This document shows, in pieces, positions 31,023-43,402 of a stretch of DNA of 64,000 nucleotides. The DNA is from Anthostomella pinea (lineage: Eukaryota; Ascomycota; Sordariomycetes; Xylariales; Xylariaceae): positions 62,001 through 126,000 of the forward strand of contig CAUWAG010000014.1 of assembly GCA_963556695.1 (NCBI GenBank), in the 5' to 3' direction. The translations under genes and the position numbers were made by a program. The notes under the pieces were generated by a model. That model worked only from the letters and a program-made list of their open reading frames with translations, searched no databases and was not told where the DNA came from. The first letter of the stretch is position 1, and each line of letters begins with the position of its first letter.

Positions 31023-31130
31023 AGGCGCCCTACTACCTGATCAACCGGGTCACAGTATGCTATGCAATCTCAACCTTCAGCACCATATTCCGCATGCTTC
31101 CTTCCCCACCCTCTTCCTCCTTCAAGATGA

Positions 31131-31450
31131 TCCAGTACAGCAATAACCCTCGTACTTGTTATTTTGGAGTGAAGCCGCCCTCCCTCCCTACCAGCCCTAC
31201 TTCATCTGTCCAAGACCGCCGACGGGACCGAACTGGTCAATTACTAGAGAGTGGTAAACTCCACTACAGCCTGGGAGAGCTTGGAAAAGCCGCGGCGTGC
31301 TTCGAGCGTGTAAGTTCATCATGGTTTCCCTTCTGCCTGTACACAAAGACCCAGTAACTCATCCCATCATCATCATCAATATCCCATAACTATCAGGCAT
31401 TCCTGAACTGCCACGCTGTGGGAGAGCACGCCACTCTCCCATCTATTACA
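31131..31450 (+). pseudogene. TPR-like fragment with one intron
   Basis: The plus strand reads TGQLLESGKLHYSLGELGKA and ACFERV, similar to the start of a tetratricopeptide repeat. A GTAAGT donor at about 31,310 and a TATCAG acceptor at about 31,398 follow, then AFLNCHAVGEHATLPSITAA. The frame is then lost through stops. It is too short for a firm family call. Confidence 0.3.
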
Positions 31451-33360
31451 GCCGCTCGTTTCGATAGAAAACGGGCCACTTAAGTCTGACCATGTACAGG
31501 CTACCCACCGCGCCGACGGCTGCGGACAGCCTATGCATAAATGGTCGTGCTTTGAACGAAAAGGCCATTGGGCTCACACCCTCATCCAGCGGGGTACTGG
31601 ACCGCGCTGCTGAGATCCCGACGCCGTTCCCCCCAAGCAAGAACCGAACCCGCCCAGGAGACTGGACCTGCCATTCGCTTGTCTTCCATGCCCTGATCGA
31701 CCTTAGCCTACCTCCCCCACATCGCGGAGGTTCGCTTTTGCATACAGTCTTGCTGACGTTTTGAGCTGGATACGGCGGCATCCACGCGCAGAGCTCGGTA
31801 GTCGAGCGTCTTGCTAGCACAATGGCTTCACGACACCGAGCGGAGTACGCACTTGCACGCGAAGTCAACGATTTAACTAAACATAACCAACGTCTTGGAA
31901 TGTAGGAAAACAGCGAAAGATCATAGCGTCAAGCTATCGAGGAAGCTATCGCCTCTTCAGTAAGCCAAGCTTGCACTCATTTCTCTATAACGTTGCCGAA
32001 CTATAATGACTAATACTTAAAAAAAGACAGTCTTCAGTCAGCTAAAGGTCATTAATAAATCCGACTACTCCCAGGAAAACGTTCTAAGTCAGTGGCTAGC
32101 TACCATGTCGCCGTTTCTACCGTCGACGGTGGTTCTGCAGTGCGCGAGGAAACGCAAGTTCGACGCATATCGTCAATCATCTCGTCCGTCCATGCCCAAG
32201 ATGCTGCCCATCTCCCGGCAGGTTCTTAAGTTCGGAGAACAGCTGGACCGAGAGCTTACCTATGCAGGTATTGACGGAAGCAAAGACAAAGGCCAGAACG
32301 AAAGCAGCGACGGAGGCGTCGCAAGAGGACAAGACCAAGATCTGACCCGACTTGCCCCTGACCTCTCATGATGGGGTCTACTGCCGAAATGATCCCTTTG
32401 CCCTCCCCCCATGAGAAAGCGTACTGCTGCGCGTGGCGCCATGAACAACGAGGACGGTGGAGCTGATGGCGGCGGTCCGGAGCGCGGCTCAGAGCACCGG
32501 GCCCGAGAACGTTACTGTTCTGGCTACTGTTCTGGCACTATCGCAACACTTGCACTAGTGATCACTGACCCTGTCACGGGAATATACTTCACTGTACTTG
32601 TCTCGAGCATCAGGGAAACTGGCTGAGTTCCTGGAGCACCGAGCGGCCACCTCGAGACGAGCCCAACAAGCGCCGCCATCGCCTCCATCAAAGTCAACCC
32701 AAGCGCGCTCGCAGGGCTAAGGCGCGAGCCTAGGTTCGGTACGGCCTCCTCATCCACTAACGCTCATCCGCTCATGGAATAGATGTCAGAAGGGAACGAG
32801 CCGGGCTTCTCCGGTGGAGACCGTCAAGCCTGTCAAGCAGACCAAGCCTATCGACACCGCCGCTCAGAAGACCACCAAGGCAAATTGTGGTCGTATCACC
32901 AGCCGAGTCCGCATCACCAACGAGGCCGGTGAACCTATCGACTTCACTCGTAGTCTGTCTCCGCAACCAGCCCAATGCTCGTAACAACCATCTCTTCTTT
33001 AACAAGAAAGGACGAAGCTCCGAGGCTGTAGACGAGGTGAGTAACATTCAGCTCTCGTCCTTCTCCTATTTGCTTCCTCCTTGTAGTTTGGTCTCTGGTC
33101 CAAAGGACTTCTAGTTCCAGAGACTGTCTCTCGAACTACTGGGCATTTCAAACCATCCAGAAAGAATAAATGCTGAACATGAAATCTGAGTGCGAACAGG
33201 CGATAACCGACACCCGGGCGCCAGGGCGACGGCAATACCCACAGTCAGTCTCGCTTCCGAGACTCCTTCATCTACACCAGGCCTGCTGAACGTCTAACCG
33301 ATTCTTCGCCTTGCGGCGCCCTCAATCGACTGTGTACAAACTCCATAAGCCAGAAGTGCC

Positions 33361-34104
33361 GGTTGGTGCCGGTGAAGAACGAGGACGGCGAGGGCGTCAA
33401 AAGACCACTCAATCCAAGCGAAGCCGGGGCGACTCAGACTGCTGAGCAATTGATCGACGTGAAGCCAGAGGACCAGCAGACCATCAAGTTTGCCGAAGTC
33501 AAGACTGCGCTTTCCAAGGTCAAAACCCGAAGATCCCTCGAAACGTCTCGGTGTTCTCTGCCTCGGAGCCGGAACGAAGAGGTCGCCCTCGCAAGTCGGA
33601 GCCAAATGACCCTTGTATTCCCCTTGACGAAGCCTTGTTCGTGAATCAGTCAGCATCGGCGACTTGTAGACTGCCAGGGCAGCGTTCCCGCAGCAAGATC
33701 CTGCTTGGATTCCATGCCTACCGTCCGATCCTCACGCGCCTACTCTCACGCATAGCAACGGCCATGATACCCCGATGGGTATATCTGCTGTCAAGGATGA
33801 TCGCGACATCGTAATAACCGATGACGAAGATATTGGCTCGACGCCCACAATTTCTGAACGAAAGCGGAAGCGGGAAGATGAGATGGCAGGATCCCGTAGT
33901 CTCATACCGACAGAGGTACCCTCGCTCAAGCGCCTGAAGGAGGAGGATGGTGACGTTTTAAGCCCGCCTCCTCTTCCGCCTCTTCCACCACCGCCTGAGG
34001 GTGAGACTACGATAAACCTCGGCTTGGACGCAAAGCCAGAGCGTCTCCGACTGGCGTGCGAGGGGTTCGTCAAGACACGCGAAAAGGGGCCTAGCTGTCT
34101 TTGA
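33361..34104 (+). pseudogene. Acidic and proline-rich gene fragments
   Basis: Two protein-like plus-strand stretches: VKNEDGEGVKRPLNPSEAGA with VKTALSKVK (33,363-33,520), and from 33,775 AVKDDRDIVITDDEDIGSTP, ERKRKREDEMAGSRSLIP, LSPPPLPPLPPPPEGE. The KRKR cluster and acidic patches suggest a nuclear protein. Frame changes separate them; a GTGAGTATTT donor near 34,273 suggests more exons downstream. Not recognised. Confidence 0.3.
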
Positions 34105-36618
34105 GATCGAAGAGGATATGCCTTCCCCAAAAAGGAAGGGGTGAAGCGGAAAAAACCAGCAGGACCAAGCCATGGGACACGAAGACAGTGCTCCAAGAAA
34201 ACACCACGTTCGCAGCTCCAAAGGCCCGAGGGACGGACCTTAAATACCTCGCGAACTTCAAAATCTCGAGCTTGTGAGTATTTCCTCCAGCGCAAAGTTT
34301 TTCCTTTCCGATTTGTCTTGCGGCCCATATCATCGCAACGCCTTGACGCCTACGCCACGTATTGCATAGGGTGGTGGTGCCAAGGGAGGTGGTTACCAGC
34401 AAGCAAACATGGAGAAGCGAGGCCCAGGGGGCAACGGGTTTGCAAAAACTTGATGATATTTGCTTGTTTGGACCTCCTCGCCAGCCAGCTGCTCCATGTA
34501 CGGCATGCAGAGAGGATGGTCTCCCAGGTACCAGCCATGGTTCTTCTAGACCCTATCGCAGTAGTCGCTCCCCAGCGACGAAGATGATGGCTGAGAGCTT
34601 AGAGTCCCGCAAATTCGACCGCAACCCGATGCTCGATGTTGCCCTACCTGTTCGAGTGAAGACCCGCGAGATCCCTACGAGTACGGAACCTGAAGAAAAG
34701 AAGGCCGAGGGGACTGCGAACACCATGGCGTTCTCCCTTCTGACGTTCAGGAAACCAACGAGGTCGTTGATAGGTTTGCCCATCTGACACATGGTAGGCG
34801 GTTCAGCGCCTCAGTCACGCAGCTCCTCCACCTCAAGCTGACCATCGGACCAACGACTGGGACGGGCGAGTGAAGGAGCGGATCGTCAGACGACTCGCGA
34901 TGTACGCTGTTGTTGTAGTTTTTAGGATAGGGAGATCGGCGCCGGAACCGAGGAGATTCTCTTGACGCGGCACTCGCCTGGCAAGGAAGGCATGCTACCG
35001 GAGCAGCAGTGAAAGCCGCAAGTCGTGATCCGATCGCTTATGACTATGTTGGCCCGTGGCCGTAATGAGCCCCGGGTCAAGAAGGAGGACTCGGCCATCC
35101 CGCACCGAAGCTGGCGGTGGTCGGCTCGATCTCTACTCTGGCGGTGTTCGGCTTGACCACTACTCCAGCGCTCCTCTCGTGCCCGCCAGGGAAACCCAAC
35201 TTCCCCTACGCGCGACGGAACAAGAGCAGCGCGCCCAGCACGGGCAAGGTAATCGCCAACATGCCGCAGACCGCCGGCTGCACCACGTCATCACTATGGA
35301 TAGACGTGCACGCCTCGCAGATATAGGGGCTTCATCAACGTCCCCGTCGACAACCTATCTCGGTCGAAGTTGTCGGCCGTGTCGGTGTCGCCGGTCGTGT
35401 CGCCGGTTGCGTCGGTGAATCCAGTCAGGACCAGGTCGTCGACACGGGTCATGATGCCGTTGTCGTCAAGCTCGCTGTCGCCGGTATCCGAAGCAGGCTT
35501 TCTCCTCGTCCCTTCGAGGCCCAGCACGCCCAAAGCTCAGAGCCAAACCTCAGGCACCTTACATTCTCCTCACCCGGCCCCTCTGCCTGCCTCTTGCAGC
35601 ACCGACTCCGGCCTGGAGGAATCTCCAGATTCCAAGCAGCCCAAAACTCACGACGAGCCCAGCGTCCTGCACTGGATGACCGAGAACCTGCCCATGCTCC
35701 AAGGGTGTTGGCCCTGTCAACGACGTCCACCTTGTCTGCCAACGGTTCAACACCACCGGGAATATGATATCATGGTCATGACTAAAGCCTCCACCTTCCG
35801 ATTTGCCCATTCCATCAGCTTCTAGGTGATGGTGGCCTGGTCGCACTTCCTGAGCTCCTCGAAGAAAATGGTACCTAAGTCCCATCCGCAGCTTCACCAC
35901 CCAGCTCCCCGACCATCGCTGCTCTCGTTGGTAACAACAAGTCGGGTGTGAGGGCTATCTCGGCGGGCGCATGTGATAAAAGCACGCGCTCGCCGGCCCA
36001 GGCAGAGGAAAGCGCTCAGAACAAGCGTCCTGTGCCCTCTACAGTGTCTTAATCCCGCCGATGGGGTCAGCGAAGCCGTGCGAGACGCTGAAGAGGCATC
36101 CGTTCTCACCAAGGATGAAGCTTAACACGCTGAATCTTTCACCGCTTTAGGAGCCCGCCATCTGCGTAATCGGGACATCAACATGCAGGGCTGTATAGTA
36201 GATACCTATAGAGCGGGAGCGCGAGCAGCTCGAGGACATCCGGAAGCAGGCACGGCTCTTCCGCAACTTCGGTGGCGTCGTCTGTACCCAAATCAAAGCC
36301 TTTTATAGAACCCTGAGCACTTCTGCGCGCAGAAGACGACTTCGCGCACCGCAAAATGCACTAAGTGTACCTAGAAGCATGTAGGCGTGCATTTTACTAA
36401 CTGCCTTAAAGTAAGTTCTTATTACAAATCTGGCTTGCAAACGCCCTGCTAACGACTTGCAGCTCTAAACTCGCGCCTTTAAAGATAAGTACGATGCGTA
36501 ACACTTCGCGCGCGACGCTTACCGCAAAAGCCGTTCCAACCAGAACTTGCTTGCCTTCAACCACGCGGGTAGTAAGTTCCCATCATATTTACGAGTCTCC
36601 CGCGATCCGCTAACAATA

Positions 36619-38829
36619 CCATCCCCCCCTACATCTCGGACACCCCCACATCTCGTACAGCGAAACCCCACCACCACCACCTAAACCCTATATGTTCACT
36701 TATACGCTTTCAGCCCGATATTGAAGCTATTCAGAATGTATTTAGTGCTCTAGGTAGCCCTGATTTTAAGGTTTAATCCAATATAGAATTTACCCCGCGC
36801 GGCCTATGTGATTGGCTGTCTATTACCCCGCGTTTCTTATCCCGAATAGAGAATTTTGTGTGCTGGAGCCTCGTCTGAAGCCTTGTTCTGTATGCACCGC
36901 AGCATTGTATAGCCGCCTAAAATGCCTCCCAAACTATATACAGAGGATCAGATGGCGAATGCAATCTTAGATATCACGGATAAGGGCCTCTCGTTACAAA
37001 AAAGCGCTCAAAAATATGGCGTCCCTGTTATAATATTCTCTAACCAACTTATGGTAAGCCCTCAAAAGGCGAAAGCCATATACACCAATAGAGACTCTTT
37101 CCTGCTCAAGAAAGCACTATAATCAACTGGATTTTGTGTCAAGAGAAGCTAGGACTAGTCCCTTTGCACTCCCTGGTGCGTGAGATCATCGTAAAGGTGT
37201 TGAAAAAGAACGGAGATTCAGGCCCCCTTGAAGACTATTTCATAACCGGCTTCAAGCGCCGCAACCCCTAAATAAAGACCAAAATTAGCAAAAGGGTAGA
37301 ATCAGCGCGTTTTAAGGCTTCACGCCAAAGGCAGTTAACTGGTTCTTTGAAATCCTAGAGGATTACGGCTGGGTCAAGCCAGAAAACACGTATAATATTG
37401 ATAAAGGTGGCATCATAGCGGGTTTTAGTAACTATAACTAACCCTTTAAATCTATAGAAATTTTAATTAGTTTTATAGGCATTGATTCTTTGGTTTTAGA
37501 TAATTCTGTTATTAAAAAGGCCTTCTTAAAAAGCCCTTAAAGCCGTAACTGGACCTCCTTTATTGAGGCCATCTTTGCAACTAAAAAAATCCTCAAACCA
37601 GGTATTATCTTCAAGGGAAAGGACCTCCAGGCCTAGTGGTTAATTAAGGAGTTTCAAAAGACCGCCAATTGGCATTACATGTGCTCAGAAAACGGCTGGA
37701 CTTTGAATAACATAGCCTGCCGGTGGCTAGAAGATATCTTTATCCCGAAGGTAGACGAGATACAAGGAGAAGATCAGGCTGAGCCTGTTCTTTTGATACT
37801 AAATGGCCATGATAGCCACCCTCCGTATGTATATGATTTTTTCTTATTTTATATAGACTTCCTTTATTTTTTCCTGATTTAATAAGGGTTAACGCATATT
37901 ATAAGGACAAATTCATAACTATCTGTTATTTCACCAATATATTGTTCTGTTTCTTTCCTACACATACTAGTCATGGCATGCAACCCCTAAATAACGGGCC
38001 CTATAATGCCCTGAAGGCTCACTACCAGAAATTCCTTTCTGAACTAAATTCTCTGACGGATGCCTCGCCTGTTGACAAGATCAACTTCATTCGGTGCGAT
38101 AGCCAGGCCAGAACTGCTGCTTTTACTAAGGCAAATATCCTCTCTGGCTTCAGAACGACTGGATGTTATCCTATCAGCCACAAGAAGTGCTTAGTTCACC
38201 CAGAAATCCAGGAAGAAAAGCAGAAGACCCTTGAGCCTGAGACCCCTGAAAGCTCTGAATCAGAGGACTAACGGACCCCTATTACGAGCCGCCAGATCAT
38301 GAATTTCGGCAAAAATAAGTCCCCTAGTACCCCTGGCTGAAGTACAGGAAGATAGCCACTGAGTTTGAGGCTAAAAAGATTGACCTTATTATTAAGGACA
38401 GGAAGATCAAGGCCCTGGAGGCTGAACTGGAGTGGCTACGGCCCAAGAAACGGCAGAAGATCCCTAATCCTAACAGGAAGTTCAGAATAGTCACAGAGGT
38501 ACTGAATACAGTTGGTACTATCACCCTTAATGCCTTTGCGGATATACTAGAAATTGTGGTTAATAATGACGAGAAAAAAGAAGCAGAAGACAAAGACTCG
38601 GCTGAAGAGGCTGCTTTGGAGGCCATACAGGAGCCTAGGCAGACCCGTTCGGGGCGCTTCATTCGGGCGCCCACTAGATATTATAAATGATCAACCTCAG
38701 CGCTGTTGAATGATAATTTTGCTGGATTTCTCTGACCTGAATGACTTCTTTTACATGTGGGTGAATAAGGGGGTGTTTTGGTGGTGGTGGTGGGGTTTTG
38801 CTGTACGAGATGTGGGGGCGGGGGGATGG
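36619..38829 (+). mobile_element. Fot1/pogo-type DNA transposon with intact TIRs
   Basis: 2,211 bp between TA target duplications (36,617-36,618 and 38,830-38,831). Both ends start CCATCCCCCC inward and share CCCCCACATCTCGTACAGC, then ACCCCACCACCACCACC. The left end has a further 13-nt insertion that repeats ACATCTCG. The transposase frame begins at ATG 36,922 with a psq-type helix-turn-helix (YTEDQMANAILDITDKG). A DDE domain (NIDKGGIIAGF, LILNGHDSHPP, THTSHGMQPLNNGPYNALK) is recognisable to about 38,270, with an intron-like segment at 37,826-37,890. Two of the three catalytic aspartates read as Asn and there are many stops, so it is inactive. Confidence 0.93.
36922..38270 (+). pseudogene. 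Fot1/pogo transposase remnant
   Basis: HTH_psq N-terminus intact for 66 codons (ending TNRDSFLLKKAL), then a CENP-B-like part (REIIVKVLKKNGDSGPLEDY), then the DDE core. First Asp present (NIDKGG); second changed (LNGHDSH where the family has DGH); third changed (QPLNNG where the family has QPLD). Both changes are G to A on the coding strand. C-terminal frame ends at TAA 38,269-38,271 after ESSESED. Confidence 0.85.
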
Positions 38830-39124
38830 TACCTAATAGCGACGCAAACCGCGATGGCCCGGGCTGCTCAGGTTGCTGCGACTGAGGTACGCAGACCATG
38901 GCGCCCCTGAGTTTGCAATCTCAAGTCTCTGTGACGCTGATCGTCGACGCTATCAGCGGGCCGAGGCTAAGGCCGACCACAGCTGGTGTGACGGCCTGCA
39001 CAGACCTTCCCACATGACAAGCGGATACTTCCCAATAGGGGAAGGATCTAACCAAAGGATCCCCATAAAGGGGCAACCTCCCACTGTACCTATCTCTCTC
39101 TCTCTCTCTTCCTTTCCTCTCTAG

Positions 39125-41319
39125 TCTTGATATTCTCGTTAATAGAGTAATAGCTGCTTGCTGCCGGCCATGTCCCAGCTCCTCAGTACGCTCGCCGTGA
39201 CAGCTGGTGAGGAGCCGTTCCACGACGCCGCAGATTGGGTCCCTGGCTGTGTTGATAGAGTGTAGAATCTAAACTTCGAAGAAGACCTGCATGAACCTCG
39301 AGATGATGGGACATGCCACTGTCTTCGGAGAGCAAGAGGTAGGTGGCTTTGCTCGAGGAGAATGAGAGACGCACCGTGTGGAAGATGAAGCAGAGCGGCA
39401 GGGGCTCCGTGAGGAGGAAGCTGCTTTGGAAAGGGGAAAACGGAATCAACGCCCTGGATGTTTCTTCTATAATGAAAACCTCGTGCCCAACCCCAACGTG
39501 ACTAGACCAAGCCTCAATGTGACAGAAGACCATACCTTCAACCGATAAGTAGAATCTGCAACGCTGCGAAAAGAAACACCAAAATGAGCGGCCAGACTTG
39601 GTCCGGCATCATGTGAGTTACTACATCATGGTACTACGCAGTTCACGTTCTTTTCCGACAATTTGCAGCCAGCATCAAACCGCCACTGATGGAACCAGTC
39701 TCACCAAATCGTGTGCGCGTGGTGGGTAAAATGATTACCGTCCCGTGTGTTGCGAATGTTGGCAATAGGGTTCGACACGAGTATATCAAAAATCATGCCT
39801 AGCCACGAATAGAATAGTAGCTCGTACCCTGCTGTAAAGTGACTGACCCTGCATTCTTCGGTGTTGAGCTTGCTACCGGATTACCTATAGCTACCAGGTA
39901 CAACAAGGTCGAAACCGCCGACGTTCGATGGGTCTCCACGACCCAAGGACGAAGTGCTGCACCATGGTACTCGTCCTCTTCATTACAGGTAATCGCTGGT
40001 CTCAAAGGCTCCTCGGTGCTGCCATCGGTCAGGCGGACATGTCTGTACACGTACTTCGTAGATTGCAAGAACCCGAACACAAGTCGACAACCCCATTCAA
40101 GCTCAACACCAAATACAAACACAATGAGACGATATCGTCGGCATGCGGACTCGGCAGCGAACCCTGCCTAGTCAGATAACCACCCACGTACCATAGACAT
40201 CTGATATGGCGACCGCAAGTCATCCAGCGGATATGCGGGAACAGAATGCGCATGCCTTGTAACGAGTCAACATCATCGTCCTCTCGGTACAACGTCTTGG
40301 GTGGCAGAAATGCCTACTGACGGCCCCGGGCATGTAATTCCAAAATGTCCCCTAAAGCAGTGATGTTGGGGTGATGTACTCGAGAAGTGGAGTGCTACAG
40401 CACCCGATCTTCGCTGCTTAATGCCTCGTATGAGAACACCACCCGCTCAAAGTGATCGGTCCCGGCATCGGGATATGTACGATATGCTGCCAGTTAGCAT
40501 GGATATATATTTCGACCCATCTTAGGTATCGAGCACTGGGTCAGTGGTCCAACGGTGGTAGAACGGCTAATAGCGTAGGCGAGCCTCCATTCCTCCAGGC
40601 ACGACAGTCACAAGCACGAGATGGTAAACCTTTTCCATCTGGTAGAGCATAACCGCACGAGACGTGCATGGGCTTATGCGGAAATGCGTGCCAGGCAGCG
40701 GAGGGAGGACGAGGCTGTATCGACGGGTCGCGAATGCACGATGGATGTGTCCGATCTGCTGTTCCATCCCTTCTTTCTGTACGCACCAAGGACTAGACAC
40801 CGAGGATGAGACCGGCACGCATGGAGTGGTGACTGTTCGATGTATCTTCAGTTGGCTTCGGTTCGGACTTGCGAGTTGCTGCTATTTGCTGGAGCGAAAG
40901 GCTGGTTAAACACCAGTCGTCAGATCTTGACCCCTGGGCAATTCGGGAGACGAGCAGAGACGAGGGAACAGTTGCGCAGTCGGGGTTTCGACCTGCGGGT
41001 TAGTAAACATCAAGCTGGACCTAGAATCTGTGGCGCGAGTAAGCTTCACCTGGCAAATATCACATCCTCACAGAACACGAATGGATGTCTTGATTTGGTT
41101 CGTTTTCATTCGGTGCCTAGCGGCGAATTGACTGAACACAGGACCGGAGCCGGTGACCTATCCCCAAGCCTACGACCCCTTTGCCTTCCCTCGAATCGCG
41201 CGGTACGCAAAGGCAATTGTGATGCTCGTGACTCCCTAACCCACACGCCGGAATCTAGTTACCCGTTGTGGATGGTTGTTGTTGTTTTGGTGGTGTATCG
41301 GAAAATGCGGAAAGACAAA
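39125..41319. other. Long stretch without a supportable gene
   Basis: A plus-strand piece at 39,168 (MSQLLSTLAVTAGEEPFHDA, then ADWVPGCVDRV-stop) looks protein-like but ends after about 30 codons. A tRNA-like string at about 40,540-40,600 lacks a B box. Otherwise nothing was recognised up to the end of the uL13 gene. Confidence 0.4.
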
Positions 41320-42408
41320 TTAGTAGCCGAAACCCGCGAGGGTCTTGGCCGTCTTGTTGTCGACCTTGGCGTTCTTCTTGGCCTCCGATAGTTGTCTCGT
41401 CGCCAGCTTCTTGCGCTCGTAGTAGGCAGCACCCTTTGCCTTGCGGCGCTCCTCCAGACTGTAATTTGAATGTTAGTATACTGATGGCTGGAATCGTCAT
41501 GACTGTCACCGGTCGAACCAAGGTTTCCGGTCGCTGGGTGTCGGGAAAGAACGTACCGAGCTACAACATCCTGGTACTTCCAGCCATTCTCGTGGCTCAG
41601 TCTGCCGACAGTGCAGAACTTTCGGCCGGGCTGCAGTCTCAGGACACGGAGGGCCTGGGGAACAACCATCTTCTTCTGCTTGTCGTAGGGAGGGGGAACA
41701 CCCTCAAAGACCTTCAGTCGCTCCAACGCGGCAGCACCTCGGGCAGTCTTGTGGGGGATCATGCCACGGACGGCCTTGTAGAAGATTCTCGACGGGGCGC
41801 GGAAGTGGAAGGGACCTGGAAAGCGTCAGACGAAGCCATATTTTAACCGTGGTGCGCGATGGGATCGCAGTCGCGGTTCGGGGGGTTTCAACGTACCACC
41901 TCGAGTCGGGTTGTATCGAGTCATCTTTCGCAGGTAGGCGGCGTACTTCACTGTAGTCCGAATCAGATCCTATTCTCCAAGTTTCGGTGCAGCACACGCA
42001 GTTCCATGTTCTTTCGGTTCTAATGTGACCGATCGTTCCACCGGGGACGGATGGCGAAGGTTAACGGGAACCACGTACGCTTGGAGCGGAAGAATTCGCC
42101 AGAGATGTTCAGGTCCTCGCAGCGGACGATGACAATCTTCTGGCCGCTGAGGAGCTGCTTGGCGACGATACTGGCCAGACGGCCGAGGAGGTGGCCCTTG
42201 CCATCAATGACGACCTGGAATAGAGACTCGTGTTAGTGTCCGTCAAGATGCAGATGGTGGACGCCGGCTTCGGGGTTTCGCTGGCCGCCGCTGCAGCAAC
42301 GCAACAGTTCCTCGAATGCAGCGCCGCGCCACCAGTTTCTCCTCGCATGCCTTTAAATACGAGAGCCGGAAGCTGGGTATTACTCACAACAGTCTCGAAG
42401 GACGACAT
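41320..42408 (-). CDS. 60S ribosomal protein uL13 (L16/L13a)
   Basis: A component of the large cytosolic ribosomal subunit. Five exons were resolved: 42408-42388 (MSSFETV), 42214-42079, 41950-41897, 41815-41557 and 41458-41320. All introns are GT-AG (donors GTGAGT, GTACGT, GTACGT, GTACGT). The join gives 609 nt, 202 residues, the usual length for fungal uL13. Diagnostic sequence: [20 protein letters not shown] near the start, [40 protein letters not shown], and [20 protein letters not shown] near the C-terminus. The very short first exon followed by an intron is typical of fungal ribosomal protein genes. The frame is fully open, so it is almost certainly functional and essential. Confidence 0.97.
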
Positions 42409-43402
42409 CTTTCCGAATTGTCACCGCGGTGTTTGGGAGCTGGACAGAGTCGAAGGGGGATGGAGGTCAGGAGGAAGTAATAGCTCAGAAGCGCAATGGG
42501 CGATGCGTCTGAAGAGCTATTCTCGATATTCCACCTGTGGTCGTTAGTAAGGCCGGATGGGTTGTTGATGATGGTCGCAAAAGCCGCGAGTTGTTCACCA
42601 CAATTGAGAAAATATCGGGCACGCACAGAATCAGAATCAGCCCCAGTGTGGACGGTGGCAAAGGGCGGCTATTCCTGATTGGGGATGGTGGGGGTTTGCG
42701 CTGAAGCGAGAGGCTTTGTTCGTCTAGTGCTGCTAGGGCTAAGCAGACCTACCTTAGTCAGCAGTTGGCTGCAGGCAGCAGCTGCCACCAGATGCAGATT
42801 GTCGCAGATTGTCCTATCTTCGTCAAATGGGAGGCAAGCATCGTCATTCAGTGGGTCCGTTCACCGCGACCCGCTACTGCGTAATTGTCACATGCGTACA
42901 TAACCTCGACCAATGCATGGGTCCATCGTTCCGGTACATAAAACGTTGGATGCAAGACAGTCACTGAGTTTTACCATGCCACCATTCCTGGCCACGCATA
43001 GAGTCACGGCACCAGACAGTATCCATTTTGTTGTCATGATATAGTTATGCCTTGCAGGGTCGGCTATGCCCAATTATCATCTGACACTGTGGTTGGTGTC
43101 TTGTCTTGACGCCCTCAACGCCAGTGCTATGAGACCGTTCTCACCCTCATCGTGACGACTCGACGTATTCCTTGGTCATTACGGAGCAGTGGACAGACAG
43201 TCGTTCCATAGAATCCCAGTTTCCCCTAGTATAAGACGTGGTGACCAAGTCTCGTCAACTACCAGTACCCGTGTGCCAATCCAATAACCCTCCCCATTCT
43301 CCATGCGAGGATCCCAAAGTCAGTTGTGAGCGATGACATTACCGTATGCGGCTCGGCTGGGATATAACACTGAAGCCGCGAATGTCGCACGCGGATGGTA
43401 GA
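42409..43402. other. Intergenic region between uL13 and the BAG gene
   Basis: Contains the uL13 promoter (immediately upstream of 42,408) and the 3' end of the BAG gene. No gene was recognised. Confidence 0.5.

Larger units (their letters stand above)
26290..36571 (+). other. Mosaic of broken host-gene pieces, all on the plus strand
   Basis: GC-moderate sequence with many short, protein-like plus-strand frames bounded by plausible introns but repeatedly broken by stops and shifts. Recognisable pieces are listed separately. Others include an acidic Ala/Glu/Asp piece at 26,437-26,556, KTTKANCGRITSRVRITNEA at about 32,860-32,930, and a Ser/Val-rich piece at 35,370-35,820. AT-rich spacer (28.9-30.5 kb) divides it. 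It could be a set of decayed tandem genes or gene fragments gathered by a capturing transposon; no element ends were identified. Confidence 0.5.
36220..39100 (+). pseudogene. Decayed host gene interrupted by a Fot1-like transposon
   Basis: Plus-strand exon-like pieces are joined by excellent introns: EREREQLEDIRKQARLFRNF (about 36,211-36,290) and EDDFAHRKMH (about 36,325); an intron GTAAGTTCTT...CTGCTAACGACTTGCAG ending near 36,463; then FKDKYDA-stop-HFARDAYRKS with NQNLLAFNHAG to 36,571; then the intron starting at 36,572 that holds the transposon and ends at 38,839; then TTQTAMARAAQVAATE. A later piece reads AEAKADHSWCDGLHRPSHMT to about 39,080, followed by a CT-rich intron-like segment ending CTCTCTAG at 39,122. 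At least four stops interrupt the exons. Family unknown. Confidence 0.5.

Noticed and set aside
38324..38674. 116-codon minus-strand frame with hydrophobic residues
   Set aside because: Antisense shadow of the Fot1-like transposon's C-terminal coding region.
26290..39100. Starship or other captain-bearing giant element
   Set aside because: No tyrosine-recombinase (DUF3435) captain or other cargo hallmark was seen.
40535..40620. tRNA-like string (TGGTCCAACGGTGGTAGAAC) resembling a D arm
   Set aside because: No B box (GGTTCRANNC) or acceptor-stem pairing follows within tRNA distance.
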